Origin: a virus
DNA: 64,000 nucleotides
Reading direction: 5' to 3' (one strand)
IMG/VR virus record: IMGVR_UViG_3300017991_000001
Location: 124,001-188,000 of that record
Part shown: piece after piece, positions 7,572-16,415 of the stretch
Layout: the number at the start of each line of letters is the position of its first letter
How positions within the stretch are numbered: the stretch's first letter is position 1
Position numbers and translations under genes: made by a program
Notes under the pieces: model-generated
What the model was told of the DNA's origin: nothing
The model's database searches: none
Seen by the model: the letters and a program-made list of their open reading frames with translations, nothing else

Positions 7572-10500
7572 ATGCCTGAAGCCCTTCTCAATGACACGCT
7601 GAGCGCGCCGGTCAAACCAAAACCGGCCGTCACGCATCGCACGTTCGACGACGTGGACACCATGCGCGGCTCCATCTTCGACGGGGTGCTCGACGCCGTG
7701 GCCAAGAAGTACCCGGTCGAGAACACCCGCTATCGCATGGAAGTGGCTGATCTGGGCTACGGCAAGGACAAGCCTTACTCCCTGGAAGACCAGAAAAAAG
7801 CGATCATGACGGGCCAGACGATGACCCGTCAGCTGTCCGGCACCTGGCGCCTGGTCGATAAGGAGTCGGGCAAGGTCGTCGATTCAAAGAAGGCCGTGAT
7901 CGCACACGTGCCCTATGTCACGCCTCGGGGCACCTTCATCTACCGCGGCAACGAGTACACCATCTCCAACCAGATGCGCCTCAAGCCCGGGGTCTACTCC
8001 CGCGTCAAGGACAACGGCATGATCGAGGCCCACTTCAACGTGGCGCCCGGCACCGGCCCGTCCTTCCGCATGTACATGGAGCCGGACACCGGCATCTTCC
8101 GCCTGGCCGTGGGCCAGTCGACGCTGAAGATGTACCCGATCCTGAAGGCCATGGGCGTGCCCGACCGCGAGATCGAGCAGATCTGGGGAAAGGAGCTCCT
8201 GCAGAAGAACACCGAGGCGGCCGACCCGCGCGCCGTCTCCCGCGCCTTCGCCAAGCTGGTGGCGACCCGCGCGGACCAGCCGGGCATCGACGCCGACCGG
8301 GAAGGGCTGGCCAAAGTCGCCCAGTTCACCCAGGTGGACAACGACCTGGTCGTGGGGCCTTCGCGGGTCCACGGCAACGGCTTGTACACGCAGCAGCCCG
8401 TCCCGGCCGGCACGCGCGTCACGCCGGCCTACATCCGCATCGGCATGACCGGCGACACCGAGGCCGACTTCGTGCGTTCCGGGCCGGCGCTGTGGGTCAA
8501 TCACCAGCCCGACGACATGGCCAACACGGTCACGGCCGTAGCACCCGACGGGCGCATGGCCAACCTGATCGCCACCCGCGACATCGAGCCGTGGGAGGAG
8601 ATCACCTGCGACTACGCCAAGAACCACGACACGCTGACGGACTGGGTCAAGCAGCTGTACGACATGGACGAGATGGAGGCCGAGAGGTCGATCTCCAAGA
8701 TCGCCATGTCGAAGACGGCGGCCAAGATCCCGACCGTGGCCGTGGACCTGGACGGCACGCTGGCCGAGATGTACGAGTCCTTCGATCCCAAGAAGATCCC
8801 CGACCCCCGCCCCGGCGCGCGCAAGGCCATGAAGAAGTTCCAGGACAAGGGCTACCGGGTCCTGATCCACACCGTGCGGGGCGACGACCAGCTGACCAAG
8901 GACTGGTTGCACAAGCACGACATCCCCTACGACTACGTCAACGAGAACCCGGACCAGCCCGACACTGCATCCGACAAGCTGATCGCCGACGCCTACGTGG
9001 ACGACCGCGGCGTGCAGGGTGCGCAGGCCTGGCACAAGATCGAGCAACAGGTCTCCGCCAAGCTGGAGAAGGAAGCCAAGATCGGTTTCAAGGACCAGGA
9101 GATGCGGTGGACGAAGTTGTGGTTCCACGGCACCGTGCGGGCCCAGCGCCAGGGCAACGACGGCAAACCGTGGGTCTATGTCCAGGTCCACAAGGGGCTT
9201 ATGGACGCTGCTCGGGACAGCCTCGCCAATGAAGGCGTGGACATCGAGAAGAACCCCAACGACCCGCACATCACGCTTCTGCGCTCCAGCGAAGCCCAGG
9301 AGCTGATCGACCGGCACGGCGAGGAGCAGTGGAAGGGCGCGGCCAAGGACGGCAAGTCCATACGCTTCGCGCTCAGGCGCATGATGTCCCTGATCCCGGA
9401 CGGGTGGGACGGCGTGGACCGGGTCTGGTTCATCGAGGTGGAGAGCCCGGACTTGAAGAAGTACCGGCGCGATCTGGGTTTTCCCGAGCTGCCCATCGGC
9501 GACAACGGCAACGAGCACCGCTTCCACATCACCTTTGCCATCCACCGCTCCAAGAACGAGCCCAAGCGCGCGGCGTACCTGCTTTCCGGTGCCGGCATCG
9601 GAATCGTGGAGCGCGCCTTTGAGAAGGCCGCCGGGGCCACCGACCAGGGCATCGAGCTCAACCAGGTCTTCGACCGCATGGAGCTGGACCCTGACGTGAC
9701 CAAGTCCACGGTCGGTGAGGGCTTCAAGAACGCCGGCATCCCGACGCTGCTCAGGGTCAGCCAGAAGCTCCTGAACATTTCAAAGGGGATGGAGGACACC
9801 GACGACCGGGACTCGCTGGCCTACCAGAAGCTGTACGGTCCCGAGGACTTCTTCACCGAGCGCGTGAACCGCGACGCCGGCCAGACCGGCCGGAAGCTGT
9901 TGTGGCGCGCCACGCTGCGGGGCAACCTGAAACACGTGCCTACGGGGGCGCTTTCCGGGCAAATGTTCGGCGTGCTGCTGAGAAGCGGCATGGGGATGAG
10001 TCTCGAAGAGACCAACCCCATGGACATCATGGACCAGAACCTCCGCGTGATCCGCCTGGGCGAGGGCGGCATTCCGTCGCTGGACTCGGTGCCGGAGGAG
10101 AGCCGAAACGTCCAGCCCAGCCACTTCGCCTACCTGGACCCGATCAGAAGCCCGGAGAGCGAGAAGATCGGCGTGGACTCGCGCGTGTCCCATCGCGTGA
10201 TGAAGGGTTCCGACGGGCAGTTCCACGCGCCCATGTTCAACCCGAAGACAGGCAAGGAGGAGATGGTCTCCGCGGCAAAGGCGGCCGAGTCGGTGGTGGC
10301 CTTTCCGGGCGAGCTGAACAAGAAGCGCGGCAAGGTCAGGGCCATGGTCAAGTCCAGGCAGGTCCAGTACGTGGACCGCAAGGACGTGGACTACGAGGTC
10401 GAAGACCCCAACCAGATGTTCACGCTCAGCTCCAACCTGGTTCCCCTGGTGTCGGGCATCAAGGGCGGGCGCCTGCTGATGGGCGCCAAGTACTTCACCC

Positions 10501-13500
10501 AGGCGCTGCCCCTGCGCGAGCGGGAGGCCCCGCTGGTCCGCAACCTGGAGAGGAGCGGCAAGTCCTTTGACGAGCTGTACGGGGACCGGGTGGGTGCCAT
10601 ACGCGCGCAGGCTCCGGGTGTGGTGACCTCGATGAACAAGAACGGCATCAAGGTCAAGTACGCCGACGGGACCACCAAGGAGCATGAGCTGTATCGCAAC
10701 TTCCCCTTCAACCGGAAGAGCCTGACCGGGGATTGCGAGGTGCTGATCAAGCGTAACGGCGAACTCCTTGTTACGCGACTGGACGCCTACGAATTCGAGC
10801 AGGGGGACCTGACGCTGTCGATCGACCCTGAAACGAAGTTGTCCGCATGGATGGAGGTAACTGGCTATACGCGTCACGAGTGTGACAAGCGCCTGTACCG
10901 GGTCAAAACGGATTCAGGCAGAGCCTTCACAATAACTGAGGATCACAGCTTGATGGTGATGGGCCCTGAAGGCGATCTCGTCCCCGCTTACCCAAGCGCT
11001 TGCGTCGTTGGGCACACGCGCATACCCGTGGCGCTGCCTCGTTTTGAAGGGTGTCGCGGATTTTTCGGCGAGGACAAGCTGGGAACGTTGACCGGCCTGT
11101 ACCTGGCGGAAGGACATATTCCTCAGAACCAGCCCAATCTCATCATCATAGCGGTTGCGCCGGAAGAGCGGGCAGACGAGGTAATGCGGCTGTTTCGCGA
11201 ACTTGGCTGCAAACCTTTCAGGAACGGCGGTTCCGTGTGCGCTACCGATGCTGATTTGAGCAAGTTTCTCATAAAGAACTGCGGACACCTTTCGCACGGC
11301 AAGTTTATCGGCCGACAGCTGATGAATGCCAACATGTCGTTCAAACAGGCTCTGTTACAAGGCTATTTGGCCGGCGACGGCAACTTGTGGGCGGACAGAA
11401 ACGGCACTGTTCAGCTCACGGCAGTGACCGTATCCAAACGTCTTCGCGACGATCTGGTCGTTCTCGCGGGCACTTTGGGAGTCTTCACGACGCTTTTCGA
11501 CGTACCCCGTGACAACGAGGCATGGCGTGACGGCTACGGGCTGCGCTTCCCGAACAAGGAATTGAAGCGGACGCGGTGGATGTTCTACGAGGACCGTCAA
11601 CGCCTGCTCGACGCGTTGGTTAGGGAGAACACGCGCGCGTCCAAGTTTGACGTGGTTCCGGTGCCACGGGAAGCGCGTAAAGCCTTGTATGGCGAGTTGG
11701 AAACTGTGCCGCATTTCGTCTACAAAACGGTTAACAAGGGCTACGTGGCGAAACACAGAGTGCGTACGGGGTCTGGTGTTTTTGGAAAGTGGGGCGCCTC
11801 CGACGTGTCCTGGGACCGGATCAAGTCGATTACGGAGGTGCCCAGCGAGGAATATGTTTATGACCTGTCCGTGGCGGCATCCGAGGCTTTTGCGGTAAAC
11901 GGCGGCGTCGTTGTCCACAACACGTTCATCCACAACACCCCGACCGTTAAGATCGGGGACCGGGTCCGCAAGGGGCAGTTGCTGGCCACCAGCAACTACA
12001 CGGACGACCAGGGCGCGCTGGCGCTGGGCACCAACCTGCGCACCGCCTACGTGCCCTACAAGGGCCTCAACTTCGAGGACGCCATTGTCATCTCCGAGTC
12101 GGCGGCCAAGCGGCTCTCCAGCGAGCACATGTACCAGCACACGCTCGACAAGGAGGACGACACGGTCACGGGGCGCAAGCAGTTCGTCTCGATCTACCCG
12201 ACGACCTTCAACCGCAAGCAGCTAGGCGCGCTGGACGAGCGCGGCGTGGCCAAGGTGGGCACCACCATCAAGTACGGCGACCCCGTGGTGCTGTCCATGC
12301 GCAAGAACCAACCCTCGGCCGTGCATCGGGGCCGCAAGCCCATGTACACCGACACCTCCATCACCTGGGATCACGAGTCCCCGGGCATGGTGACCGGCGT
12401 GGACGAGACGGACGACGGCGGCTTCAACGTGACGGTGAAGGCCTACATGCCGGCACAGGAGGGGGACAAGCTGGCCGGCCGCTACGGCGACAAGGGCGTG
12501 ATCTCCAAGGTCGTGCCCGACGACCAGATGATGCACGACCGGGACGGCAAGCCCTACGAGATCCTGCTCAACCCGTTGGGCATCATCACGCGCGGCAACC
12601 CCTCCCAGGTGTACGAGACGCTGCTGGGCAAGGTGGCCCGCAAGCGGGGCAAGCCCATTAGTGTGCCGGGCTTCATGGACGAGAGCATGGTGGACTACGT
12701 GCGGAAGGAGCTCAGCCGGGAGCGGATGAAGTCGCATGAGGACCTCTACGACCCGACCACCAACCGCAAGGTGCCGGACATCCTGACCGGGGACCGCTTC
12801 ATCTTCAAGCTGCACCACACCGCCGAGTCCAAGGGCAAGGGCCGCGACGTGGGCGCCTACACCTCCGAGGGCATCCCGGCCAAGGGCGGCGAGTTGGGCT
12901 CAAAGCGGGTCAGCAACATGGAGCAGAACGCCCTGCTGTCCCATGGCGCGACCGGCGTGCTGCGCGACGCCCAGGTGGTCAGGGGCCAGCGCAACGACGA
13001 CTTCTGGCGGGCCTTCAGGATGGGCTACACGCCCCCCTCGCCGAGCGTGCCCATGGTCTACGACAAGTTCCTCAACCACCTGCGCGGCGCCGGCATCAAC
13101 GTCAAGAAGAACGGCGACCGGACGCAGCTGCTGGCCATGACCGACAAGGACGTGGACGAGATGACCAGCGGGGAGATCACCGAGGCCAAGACGGTGGACT
13201 CCGACACGCTCAAGGAGATCGACGGTGGGCTGTTCGATCGCGGGCTCACCGGAGGGCACGGGGGCAGCCGCTGGAGCCATATAAAACTGGCCGAACCCAT
13301 GCCCAATCCCGTGATGGAAGAGCCCATTCGTCGCATGTTGGGCCTGACCAAGGTCAAGTTCGAGGAGGTCCTGCAGGGCAAGGAGGACATCGGCGGCGAG
13401 ACGGGCACCAAGGCCATCGGGGCGGCGCTGAAGCGCATCAACCTGGACGAGGCCATCGACAACGCCAAGCTGATCATCAAGGACGGCGCGAAGTCCAAGC

Positions 13501-14504
13501 GGGACAACGCGGTCAAGACGCTGGGCTACTACGAGACGCTCAAGAAGGCCGGGATGAAGCCCAGCGACCTGATGCTCTCCAAGGTGCCGGTGCTGCCGCC
13601 GTCCATGCGCCCGATCACCCAGTACCGGTCCATGCAGCTCTCGGCCGACCCGAACTTCCTGTACCGGGACCTGATCAACGCCAACACGGACCTCAAGGAG
13701 ATCTCGTCCGAGCTGGGCCGCAGGCACGGCGGCAGGGCGCGGTTGCGCACCTACCACGCCTTCAAGGCCGTGACCGGCCTGGGCGACCCCGTGCAGGCCA
13801 AGACCCAGGAGAAGCGGGTCAAGGGTCTCCTGGCCCACGTCTTCGGCTCCAGCCCGAAGTTCGGGATGTTCCAGCGCCGGGTGCTGGGCAGCCCCGTGGA
13901 CGTGGTGGGCCGGGCGGCGATCACGCCCAACCCGAGCCTGAGCATGGACCAGGTGGGCATCCCCGAGGACAAGGTCTGGACGATCTACCGGCCCTTCGTG
14001 GTCCGGCGCCTGATCCGCCGCGGCATGCCGGCGATGGACGCGGCCAAGGCTGCGGCCAACCGCACGGAGGTGGCGGCCAACGCGCTGCAGGAGGAGATTT
14101 CCACGCGGCCCGTTCTGATCAACCGCGCGCCCACGCTGCACCGCTACGGGTTCATGGCGGCCTGGCCGGTGCTGACCAAGGGCAAGACCCTGCAGGTCTC
14201 CCCGACCACGGTGGGCGGCTTCAACGCGGACTTCGACGGCGACGCGATGAACTACCACGTGCCGGTGACCGACGAGGCCGTCGCTGACGCGGTGGACAAG
14301 ATGCTGCCCAGCAAGAACCTGAAGTCCGCGAGGTTCTTCAAGACCCATTACGTGCCCGTCAACGAGTTCCTGATGGGCCTGTACCTGGCCAGTACGGCCA
14401 AGAGCGACAAGCCGTTACGGGTGTTCCGGGACAAGAAGGACGTGCTGGCTGCCTACCAGCGCGGGGACATCGGCCTGGGAGACCGTGTTTCCATAAGGAG
14501 CTGA
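7572..14504 (+). CDS. Phage RNA polymerase: beta fused to N-terminal half of beta', with inserted enzyme domains and an intein
   Basis: 2310 residues from ATG 7572. Beta landmarks in order: GTFIYRGNEYTISNQ (about 117), DDRDSLAYQKLYGPE (about 740), LDPIRSPESEKIGV (about 855), NFEDAIVISES (after the intein), AGRYGDKGVISK (about 1632), and the clamp block GELGSKRVSNMEQNALLSHG (about 1775). Beta' landmarks follow: LFDRGLTGGHGG (about 1880), VPVLPPSMRP, VLINRAPTLHRYG and the catalytic Mg-binding NADFDGD at 2218-2224. It ends just after the dock/active-site region; the rest of beta' is the gene at 18262. SET-like, HAD-like and 2H-like domains occupy about residues 256-665. The usual N-terminal beta' zinc cysteines are not seen. 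Start upstream of 7572 would overlap the previous gene. Should transcribe phage genes together with the downstream half. Confidence 0.93.
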   Translation: MPEALLNDTLSAPVKPKPAVTHRTFDDVDTMRGSIFDGVLDAVAKKYPVENTRYRMEVADLGYGKDKPYSLEDQKKAIMTGQTMTRQLSGTWRLVDKESGKVVDSKKAVIAHVPYVTPRGTFIYRGNEYTISNQMRLKPGVYSRVKDNGMIEAHFNVAPGTGPSFRMYMEPDTGIFRLAVGQSTLKMYPILKAMGVPDREIEQIWGKELLQKNTEAADPRAVSRAFAKLVATRADQPGIDADREGLAKVAQFTQVDNDLVVGPSRVHGNGLYTQQPVPAGTRVTPAYIRIGMTGDTEADFVRSGPALWVNHQPDDMANTVTAVAPDGRMANLIATRDIEPWEEITCDYAKNHDTLTDWVKQLYDMDEMEAERSISKIAMSKTAAKIPTVAVDLDGTLAEMYESFDPKKIPDPRPGARKAMKKFQDKGYRVLIHTVRGDDQLTKDWLHKHDIPYDYVNENPDQPDTASDKLIADAYVDDRGVQGAQAWHKIEQQVSAKLEKEAKIGFKDQEMRWTKLWFHGTVRAQRQGNDGKPWVYVQVHKGLMDAARDSLANEGVDIEKNPNDPHITLLRSSEAQELIDRHGEEQWKGAAKDGKSIRFALRRMMSLIPDGWDGVDRVWFIEVESPDLKKYRRDLGFPELPIGDNGNEHRFHITFAIHRSKNEPKRAAYLLSGAGIGIVERAFEKAAGATDQGIELNQVFDRMELDPDVTKSTVGEGFKNAGIPTLLRVSQKLLNISKGMEDTDDRDSLAYQKLYGPEDFFTERVNRDAGQTGRKLLWRATLRGNLKHVPTGALSGQMFGVLLRSGMGMSLEETNPMDIMDQNLRVIRLGEGGIPSLDSVPEESRNVQPSHFAYLDPIRSPESEKIGVDSRVSHRVMKGSDGQFHAPMFNPKTGKEEMVSAAKAAESVVAFPGELNKKRGKVRAMVKSRQVQYVDRKDVDYEVEDPNQMFTLSSNLVPLVSGIKGGRLLMGAKYFTQALPLREREAPLVRNLERSGKSFDELYGDRVGAIRAQAPGVVTSMNKNGIKVKYADGTTKEHELYRNFPFNRKSLTGDCEVLIKRNGELLVTRLDAYEFEQGDLTLSIDPETKLSAWMEVTGYTRHECDKRLYRVKTDSGRAFTITEDHSLMVMGPEGDLVPAYPSACVVGHTRIPVALPRFEGCRGFFGEDKLGTLTGLYLAEGHIPQNQPNLIIIAVAPEERADEVMRLFRELGCKPFRNGGSVCATDADLSKFLIKNCGHLSHGKFIGRQLMNANMSFKQALLQGYLAGDGNLWADRNGTVQLTAVTVSKRLRDDLVVLAGTLGVFTTLFDVPRDNEAWRDGYGLRFPNKELKRTRWMFYEDRQRLLDALVRENTRASKFDVVPVPREARKALYGELETVPHFVYKTVNKGYVAKHRVRTGSGVFGKWGASDVSWDRIKSITEVPSEEYVYDLSVAASEAFAVNGGVVVHNTFIHNTPTVKIGDRVRKGQLLATSNYTDDQGALALGTNLRTAYVPYKGLNFEDAIVISESAAKRLSSEHMYQHTLDKEDDTVTGRKQFVSIYPTTFNRKQLGALDERGVAKVGTTIKYGDPVVLSMRKNQPSAVHRGRKPMYTDTSITWDHESPGMVTGVDETDDGGFNVTVKAYMPAQEGDKLAGRYGDKGVISKVVPDDQMMHDRDGKPYEILLNPLGIITRGNPSQVYETLLGKVARKRGKPISVPGFMDESMVDYVRKELSRERMKSHEDLYDPTTNRKVPDILTGDRFIFKLHHTAESKGKGRDVGAYTSEGIPAKGGELGSKRVSNMEQNALLSHGATGVLRDAQVVRGQRNDDFWRAFRMGYTPPSPSVPMVYDKFLNHLRGAGINVKKNGDRTQLLAMTDKDVDEMTSGEITEAKTVDSDTLKEIDGGLFDRGLTGGHGGSRWSHIKLAEPMPNPVMEEPIRRMLGLTKVKFEEVLQGKEDIGGETGTKAIGAALKRINLDEAIDNAKLIIKDGAKSKRDNAVKTLGYYETLKKAGMKPSDLMLSKVPVLPPSMRPITQYRSMQLSADPNFLYRDLINANTDLKEISSELGRRHGGRARLRTYHAFKAVTGLGDPVQAKTQEKRVKGLLAHVFGSSPKFGMFQRRVLGSPVDVVGRAAITPNPSLSMDQVGIPEDKVWTIYRPFVVRRLIRRGMPAMDAAKAAANRTEVAANALQEEISTRPVLINRAPTLHRYGFMAAWPVLTKGKTLQVSPTTVGGFNADFDGDAMNYHVPVTDEAVADAVDKMLPSKNLKSARFFKTHYVPVNEFLMGLYLASTAKSDKPLRVFRDKKDVLAAYQRGDIGLGDRVSIRS
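8337..8630 (+). other. SET-like domain inserted in RNA polymerase beta
   Basis: Residues about 256-352 carry SET signatures: VVGPSRVHGNGLYT at the start, a middle VNHQPDDMANTVTA corresponding to the NH..xxN motif, then LIATRDIEPWEEITCDYA, matching the conserved I-x-A-x-RDI-x-x-x-EEIT-x-DY end with the catalytic-type Tyr. SET domains usually transfer methyl groups from SAM to lysine. Whether it is active, and on what (polymerase, host protein), is unknown. Confidence 0.8.
8730..9020 (+). other. HAD-like hydrolase domain inserted in RNA polymerase beta
   Basis: Residues about 387-482. Motif I is VDLDGTL at 391-397 with the nucleophile and acid/base Asp pair (D392, D394). A Thr/Arg motif follows in VLIHTVRG, WLHKHDIPYDYVNENP matches phage HAD proteins, K-L-I-A-D supplies the lysine, and AYVDDRG (about 475-480) gives the motif IV acids. 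All catalytic positions appear intact, so it is probably an active phosphatase or nucleotidase. Confidence 0.85.
9100..9570 (+). other. 2H-phosphoesterase-like domain inserted in RNA polymerase beta
   Basis: Residues about 510-666 contain two H-x-T motifs, PHITLL (H566, T568) and FHITFAIH (H652, T654), about 86 residues apart. That pairing defines the 2H (LigT/cyclic phosphodiesterase) fold. Family members act on 2',5' or cyclic phosphodiester bonds in RNA ends or signalling nucleotides. The substrate here is unknown; an anti-defence or RNA-end role is speculation. Confidence 0.75.
10719..11921 (+). mobile_element. Intein with LAGLIDADG homing endonuclease in RNA polymerase beta
   Basis: 401 residues (protein positions 1050-1450). 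Block A begins at Ser1 in SLTGDCEVLI, block B is TITEDHSLMV, the two endonuclease motifs are LTGLYLAEGHI and LQGYLAGDGNL with both acidic residues, block F is EEYVYDLSVAASEAFAVNG and block G is VVVHN followed by Thr+1. Removing it joins FNRK to TFIHNTP, which lines up with the conserved beta sequence around NQNTCINQMP of bacterial polymerases. The insertion lies shortly upstream of the catalytic NFED. It looks fully functional for splicing and cutting; GC content is visibly lower than the flanking extein. Confidence 0.93.
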
Positions 14505-14529
14505 CAAACAACGTATCGGACCCTATAAT
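14501..14529 (+). promoter_or_regulatory. Strong sigma70-type promoter
   Basis: CTGACA (14501-14506), a 17-base spacer and TATAAT (14524-14529) give a near-consensus promoter in the gap after the beta-beta'N gene. The -35 box starts within the stop codon of the polymerase gene. It would drive the gene at 14560 and those after it, including the beta' C-terminal half at 18262, independently of the large upstream gene. Confidence 0.7.
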
Positions 14530-14559
14530 CCGCTGCGTTGATGCACAGGGAGAACTATC

Positions 14560-15186
14560 ATGTCCGCGTCCAAAGGTGTTGCCAAGAAGGTGCTGCCCAA
14601 GCCGAAAGGCAAGGAGGGGAAGATTCTCGTGACCACGCCCAAGCCCGACAAGGTTTCCGTACAGGCGGTCAAGACGTCCGCGCTGCGCCGAGCAGAGATC
14701 CTCAGCCTGATCACCAAGGAAGGTTTCGGCTTTGCCACGAAGGAGGGTAGCGCTGCCAAGGGGCTCGTGAACGCTGCCGGCAAGCTGCGCTCCGGGGCTC
14801 GAAAGGGCCTCAAGTCTTACGGCAAACTGGTCGGTAGCAAGACGAAGCCCGGAATTGCTACAGACAAGGAACGGAAGTTGTTCAACAAGGCCAAGAAGAA
14901 GGGCGTCAAGAGCAAGAAAGGCGCCAAGGCTCTCGATAAGTTCAAGCGCGAGGCTTCCAAGAAGACCGTGAAGCACTTGAACCGTTCGCAGAAATTCTTC
15001 GGAAAGCTGAAGGACGACAAAGGCAATCGCATTAAACTCAGCTCCGCTCAGCTGTTGGGCCACTTCCTGAAAAGGGCGCTGACCAAGCAGGGTTCGGAGC
15101 AGATCATCAAGCAGGCTTCGGACCGCGAACGGGCGGCCCGTGTGCTTTCAGCCGTCCACAAGGCGGCACGCAGCTATGGACGCTAA
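14560..15186 (+). CDS. Lys-rich basic protein
   Basis: 208 residues, ATG 14560 behind AGGGAGAA. Lysine and arginine make up a large fraction, with clusters such as KKVLPKPKGKEGK, NKAKKKGVKSKKGAK and KREASKKTVKHLN. Few hydrophobic stretches and no catalytic motif. The composition suggests nucleic-acid binding, for example a virion DNA-condensing or polymerase-accessory protein. It is the first gene behind the promoter at 14501 and starts the set lying between the two halves of beta'. The last 11 bases overlap the next gene. Confidence 0.7.
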   Translation: MSASKGVAKKVLPKPKGKEGKILVTTPKPDKVSVQAVKTSALRRAEILSLITKEGFGFATKEGSAAKGLVNAAGKLRSGARKGLKSYGKLVGSKTKPGIATDKERKLFNKAKKKGVKSKKGAKALDKFKREASKKTVKHLNRSQKFFGKLKDDKGNRIKLSSAQLLGHFLKRALTKQGSEQIIKQASDRERAARVLSAVHKAARSYGR

Positions 15187-15388
15187 GGCGTACCTCATCA
15201 AGCAGGCGCTGGGGATGAGTGGCCTCCAGATGCAGATGGAGATGCCCTTTTCACCACCCCGGCCCGTGGCGCACATGGACACGCTGGAGGACCGCCGTAC
15301 CCGGGAAAAGATGCTGGCGGACCTGCCGCCATCCAGACGTGAGGGGATCTTAAGGGCCATACAGGCCAGAATGAGGGCCAGACGATGA
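15176..15388 (+). CDS. Small tagged protein (MDAKAYLIKQA N-terminus)
   Basis: 70 residues from ATG 15176, overlapping the previous gene. It begins MDAKAYLIKQALGMSG, the clearest example of the N-terminal tag found on eight proteins here. The remainder is Met/Gln/Pro rich (LQMQMEMPFSPPRP), then a charged helix ending in RRREG..RARR-type basic residues. It is too short for an enzyme. It may be a packaged peptide or adaptor. It overlaps the next gene by 4 bases (ATGA), so it is translationally coupled. Confidence 0.65.
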   Translation: MDAKAYLIKQALGMSGLQMQMEMPFSPPRPVAHMDTLEDRRTREKMLADLPPSRREGILRAIQARMRARR

Positions 15389-16167
15389 ACAGACTCAACC
15401 CGCAACTGATCAAGCTGGCACGCGGCGCGATCCGCAAGGCGGAGAAGACGGCTGCCAAGAAGGAAGCCTTCGTGCCCATGTCACCCGCCGGTGCGGCTCC
15501 CGCACCTCCGGGTGCGCCCATGCCGCCTCCACCGGCAGGCGCGCCAGCGGCCCCCATGCCGCCCGATCCCATGATGGCCGGCGCCATGCCGGCTGACCCC
15601 ATGGCTGCAGGTGGGGCACCGCCGGCTGAAGGCGCGCCCATGGACCCGGCGGCTGCCGGTGCCGGCGGCGAGACCATGACGGTTGCGCTGCCCGACCTGA
15701 TCCAACTCTTCACCATGATCGCCCAGCAGGGCGGCGCAGGCGGAGCGCCCGCTCCCGCGCCCGCCGAAGGCGGCGGTGGCGAAGGCGGCGCCGAGCCCGA
15801 GAAGAAGCCCAGCGCGGCGGCGGGCAAGGACGCCAAGATCGACATGATCCTGTCCAAGCTGGACCAGCTGATCGGGGCGCTGGGCATGGCCGACATGATG
15901 GCGCCCGCCGAGGGCGGGGCAGCCATGCCTCCCGCAGAGACGGGGATGGAAGGCGAAAACGCCCTGGCTCCCGCCGAAGGCGGCATGGCTCCCGAAGCAC
16001 CCATCCCGGCGATCGATGCCGGCGGCGCGGCACCGCCCCCGCCCACGGGTGGCATGATGGTGGCTGCCGCGGAGGGCGAGAAGAAGGCATCCGGCAACGG
16101 CAACGTATCCAGGGCGAAGATGCTCAGCCGCATTTGCAGCAACCTGAGGAGTGGCCAGCGACGCTGA
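15385..16167 (+). CDS. Ala/Pro/Gly/Met-rich low-complexity protein
   Basis: 260 residues. The N-terminus MNRLNPQLIKLARGAIRKAEKTAAKKEA is a basic amphipathic helix, loosely similar to the tag (QLIKLA against YLIKQA). Residues 30-100 and 165-230 are Ala/Pro/Gly/Met repeats (PPAGAPAAPMPP, APAEGGMAPEA). Between them MTVALPDLIQLFTMIAQQGG and KIDMILSKLDQLIGALG are short amphipathic helices. A disordered linker protein with two binding helices is likely. It lies between the two halves of the beta' subunit. The role is unknown. Confidence 0.65.
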   Translation: MNRLNPQLIKLARGAIRKAEKTAAKKEAFVPMSPAGAAPAPPGAPMPPPPAGAPAAPMPPDPMMAGAMPADPMAAGGAPPAEGAPMDPAAAGAGGETMTVALPDLIQLFTMIAQQGGAGGAPAPAPAEGGGGEGGAEPEKKPSAAAGKDAKIDMILSKLDQLIGALGMADMMAPAEGGAAMPPAETGMEGENALAPAEGGMAPEAPIPAIDAGGAAPPPPTGGMMVAAAEGEKKASGNGNVSRAKMLSRICSNLRSGQRR

Positions 16168-16415
16168 TGAACGTGCGTGTGCAGGGCGAGGGCTTCGAGC
16201 CCGTGCAGGTTTTGGACAATGTCCAGTCCGTGGTCATTCTGGACGACCACGGGCAGCCGGTCATCGCCGTGCAGCGCACGAAGGAGAATCAGATCCTTTC
16301 CATCAAAGCCGGGGACCCCCATTTCGACAAGACCTTGGAGGCGATGGGCATCGGGCTGAACGCCCGGGTGGTCAGTGGGCATTTTCCGAAAGGGGTACCA
16401 AGTGATCCGTCCTGA
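16167..16415 (+). CDS. Small beta-rich unassigned protein
   Basis: 82 residues; ATG 16167 overlaps the previous stop as ATGA. An upstream in-frame start (16134) would lie inside the previous gene. The protein has alternating strands (VQVLDNVQSVVILDDHGQPVIAVQ) and ends VVSGHFPKGVPSDPS. It could be a small beta-barrel or head/tail accessory. Its 3' end overlaps the next gene by 14 bases. No family recognised. Confidence 0.6.
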   Translation: MNVRVQGEGFEPVQVLDNVQSVVILDDHGQPVIAVQRTKENQILSIKAGDPHFDKTLEAMGIGLNARVVSGHFPKGVPSDPS

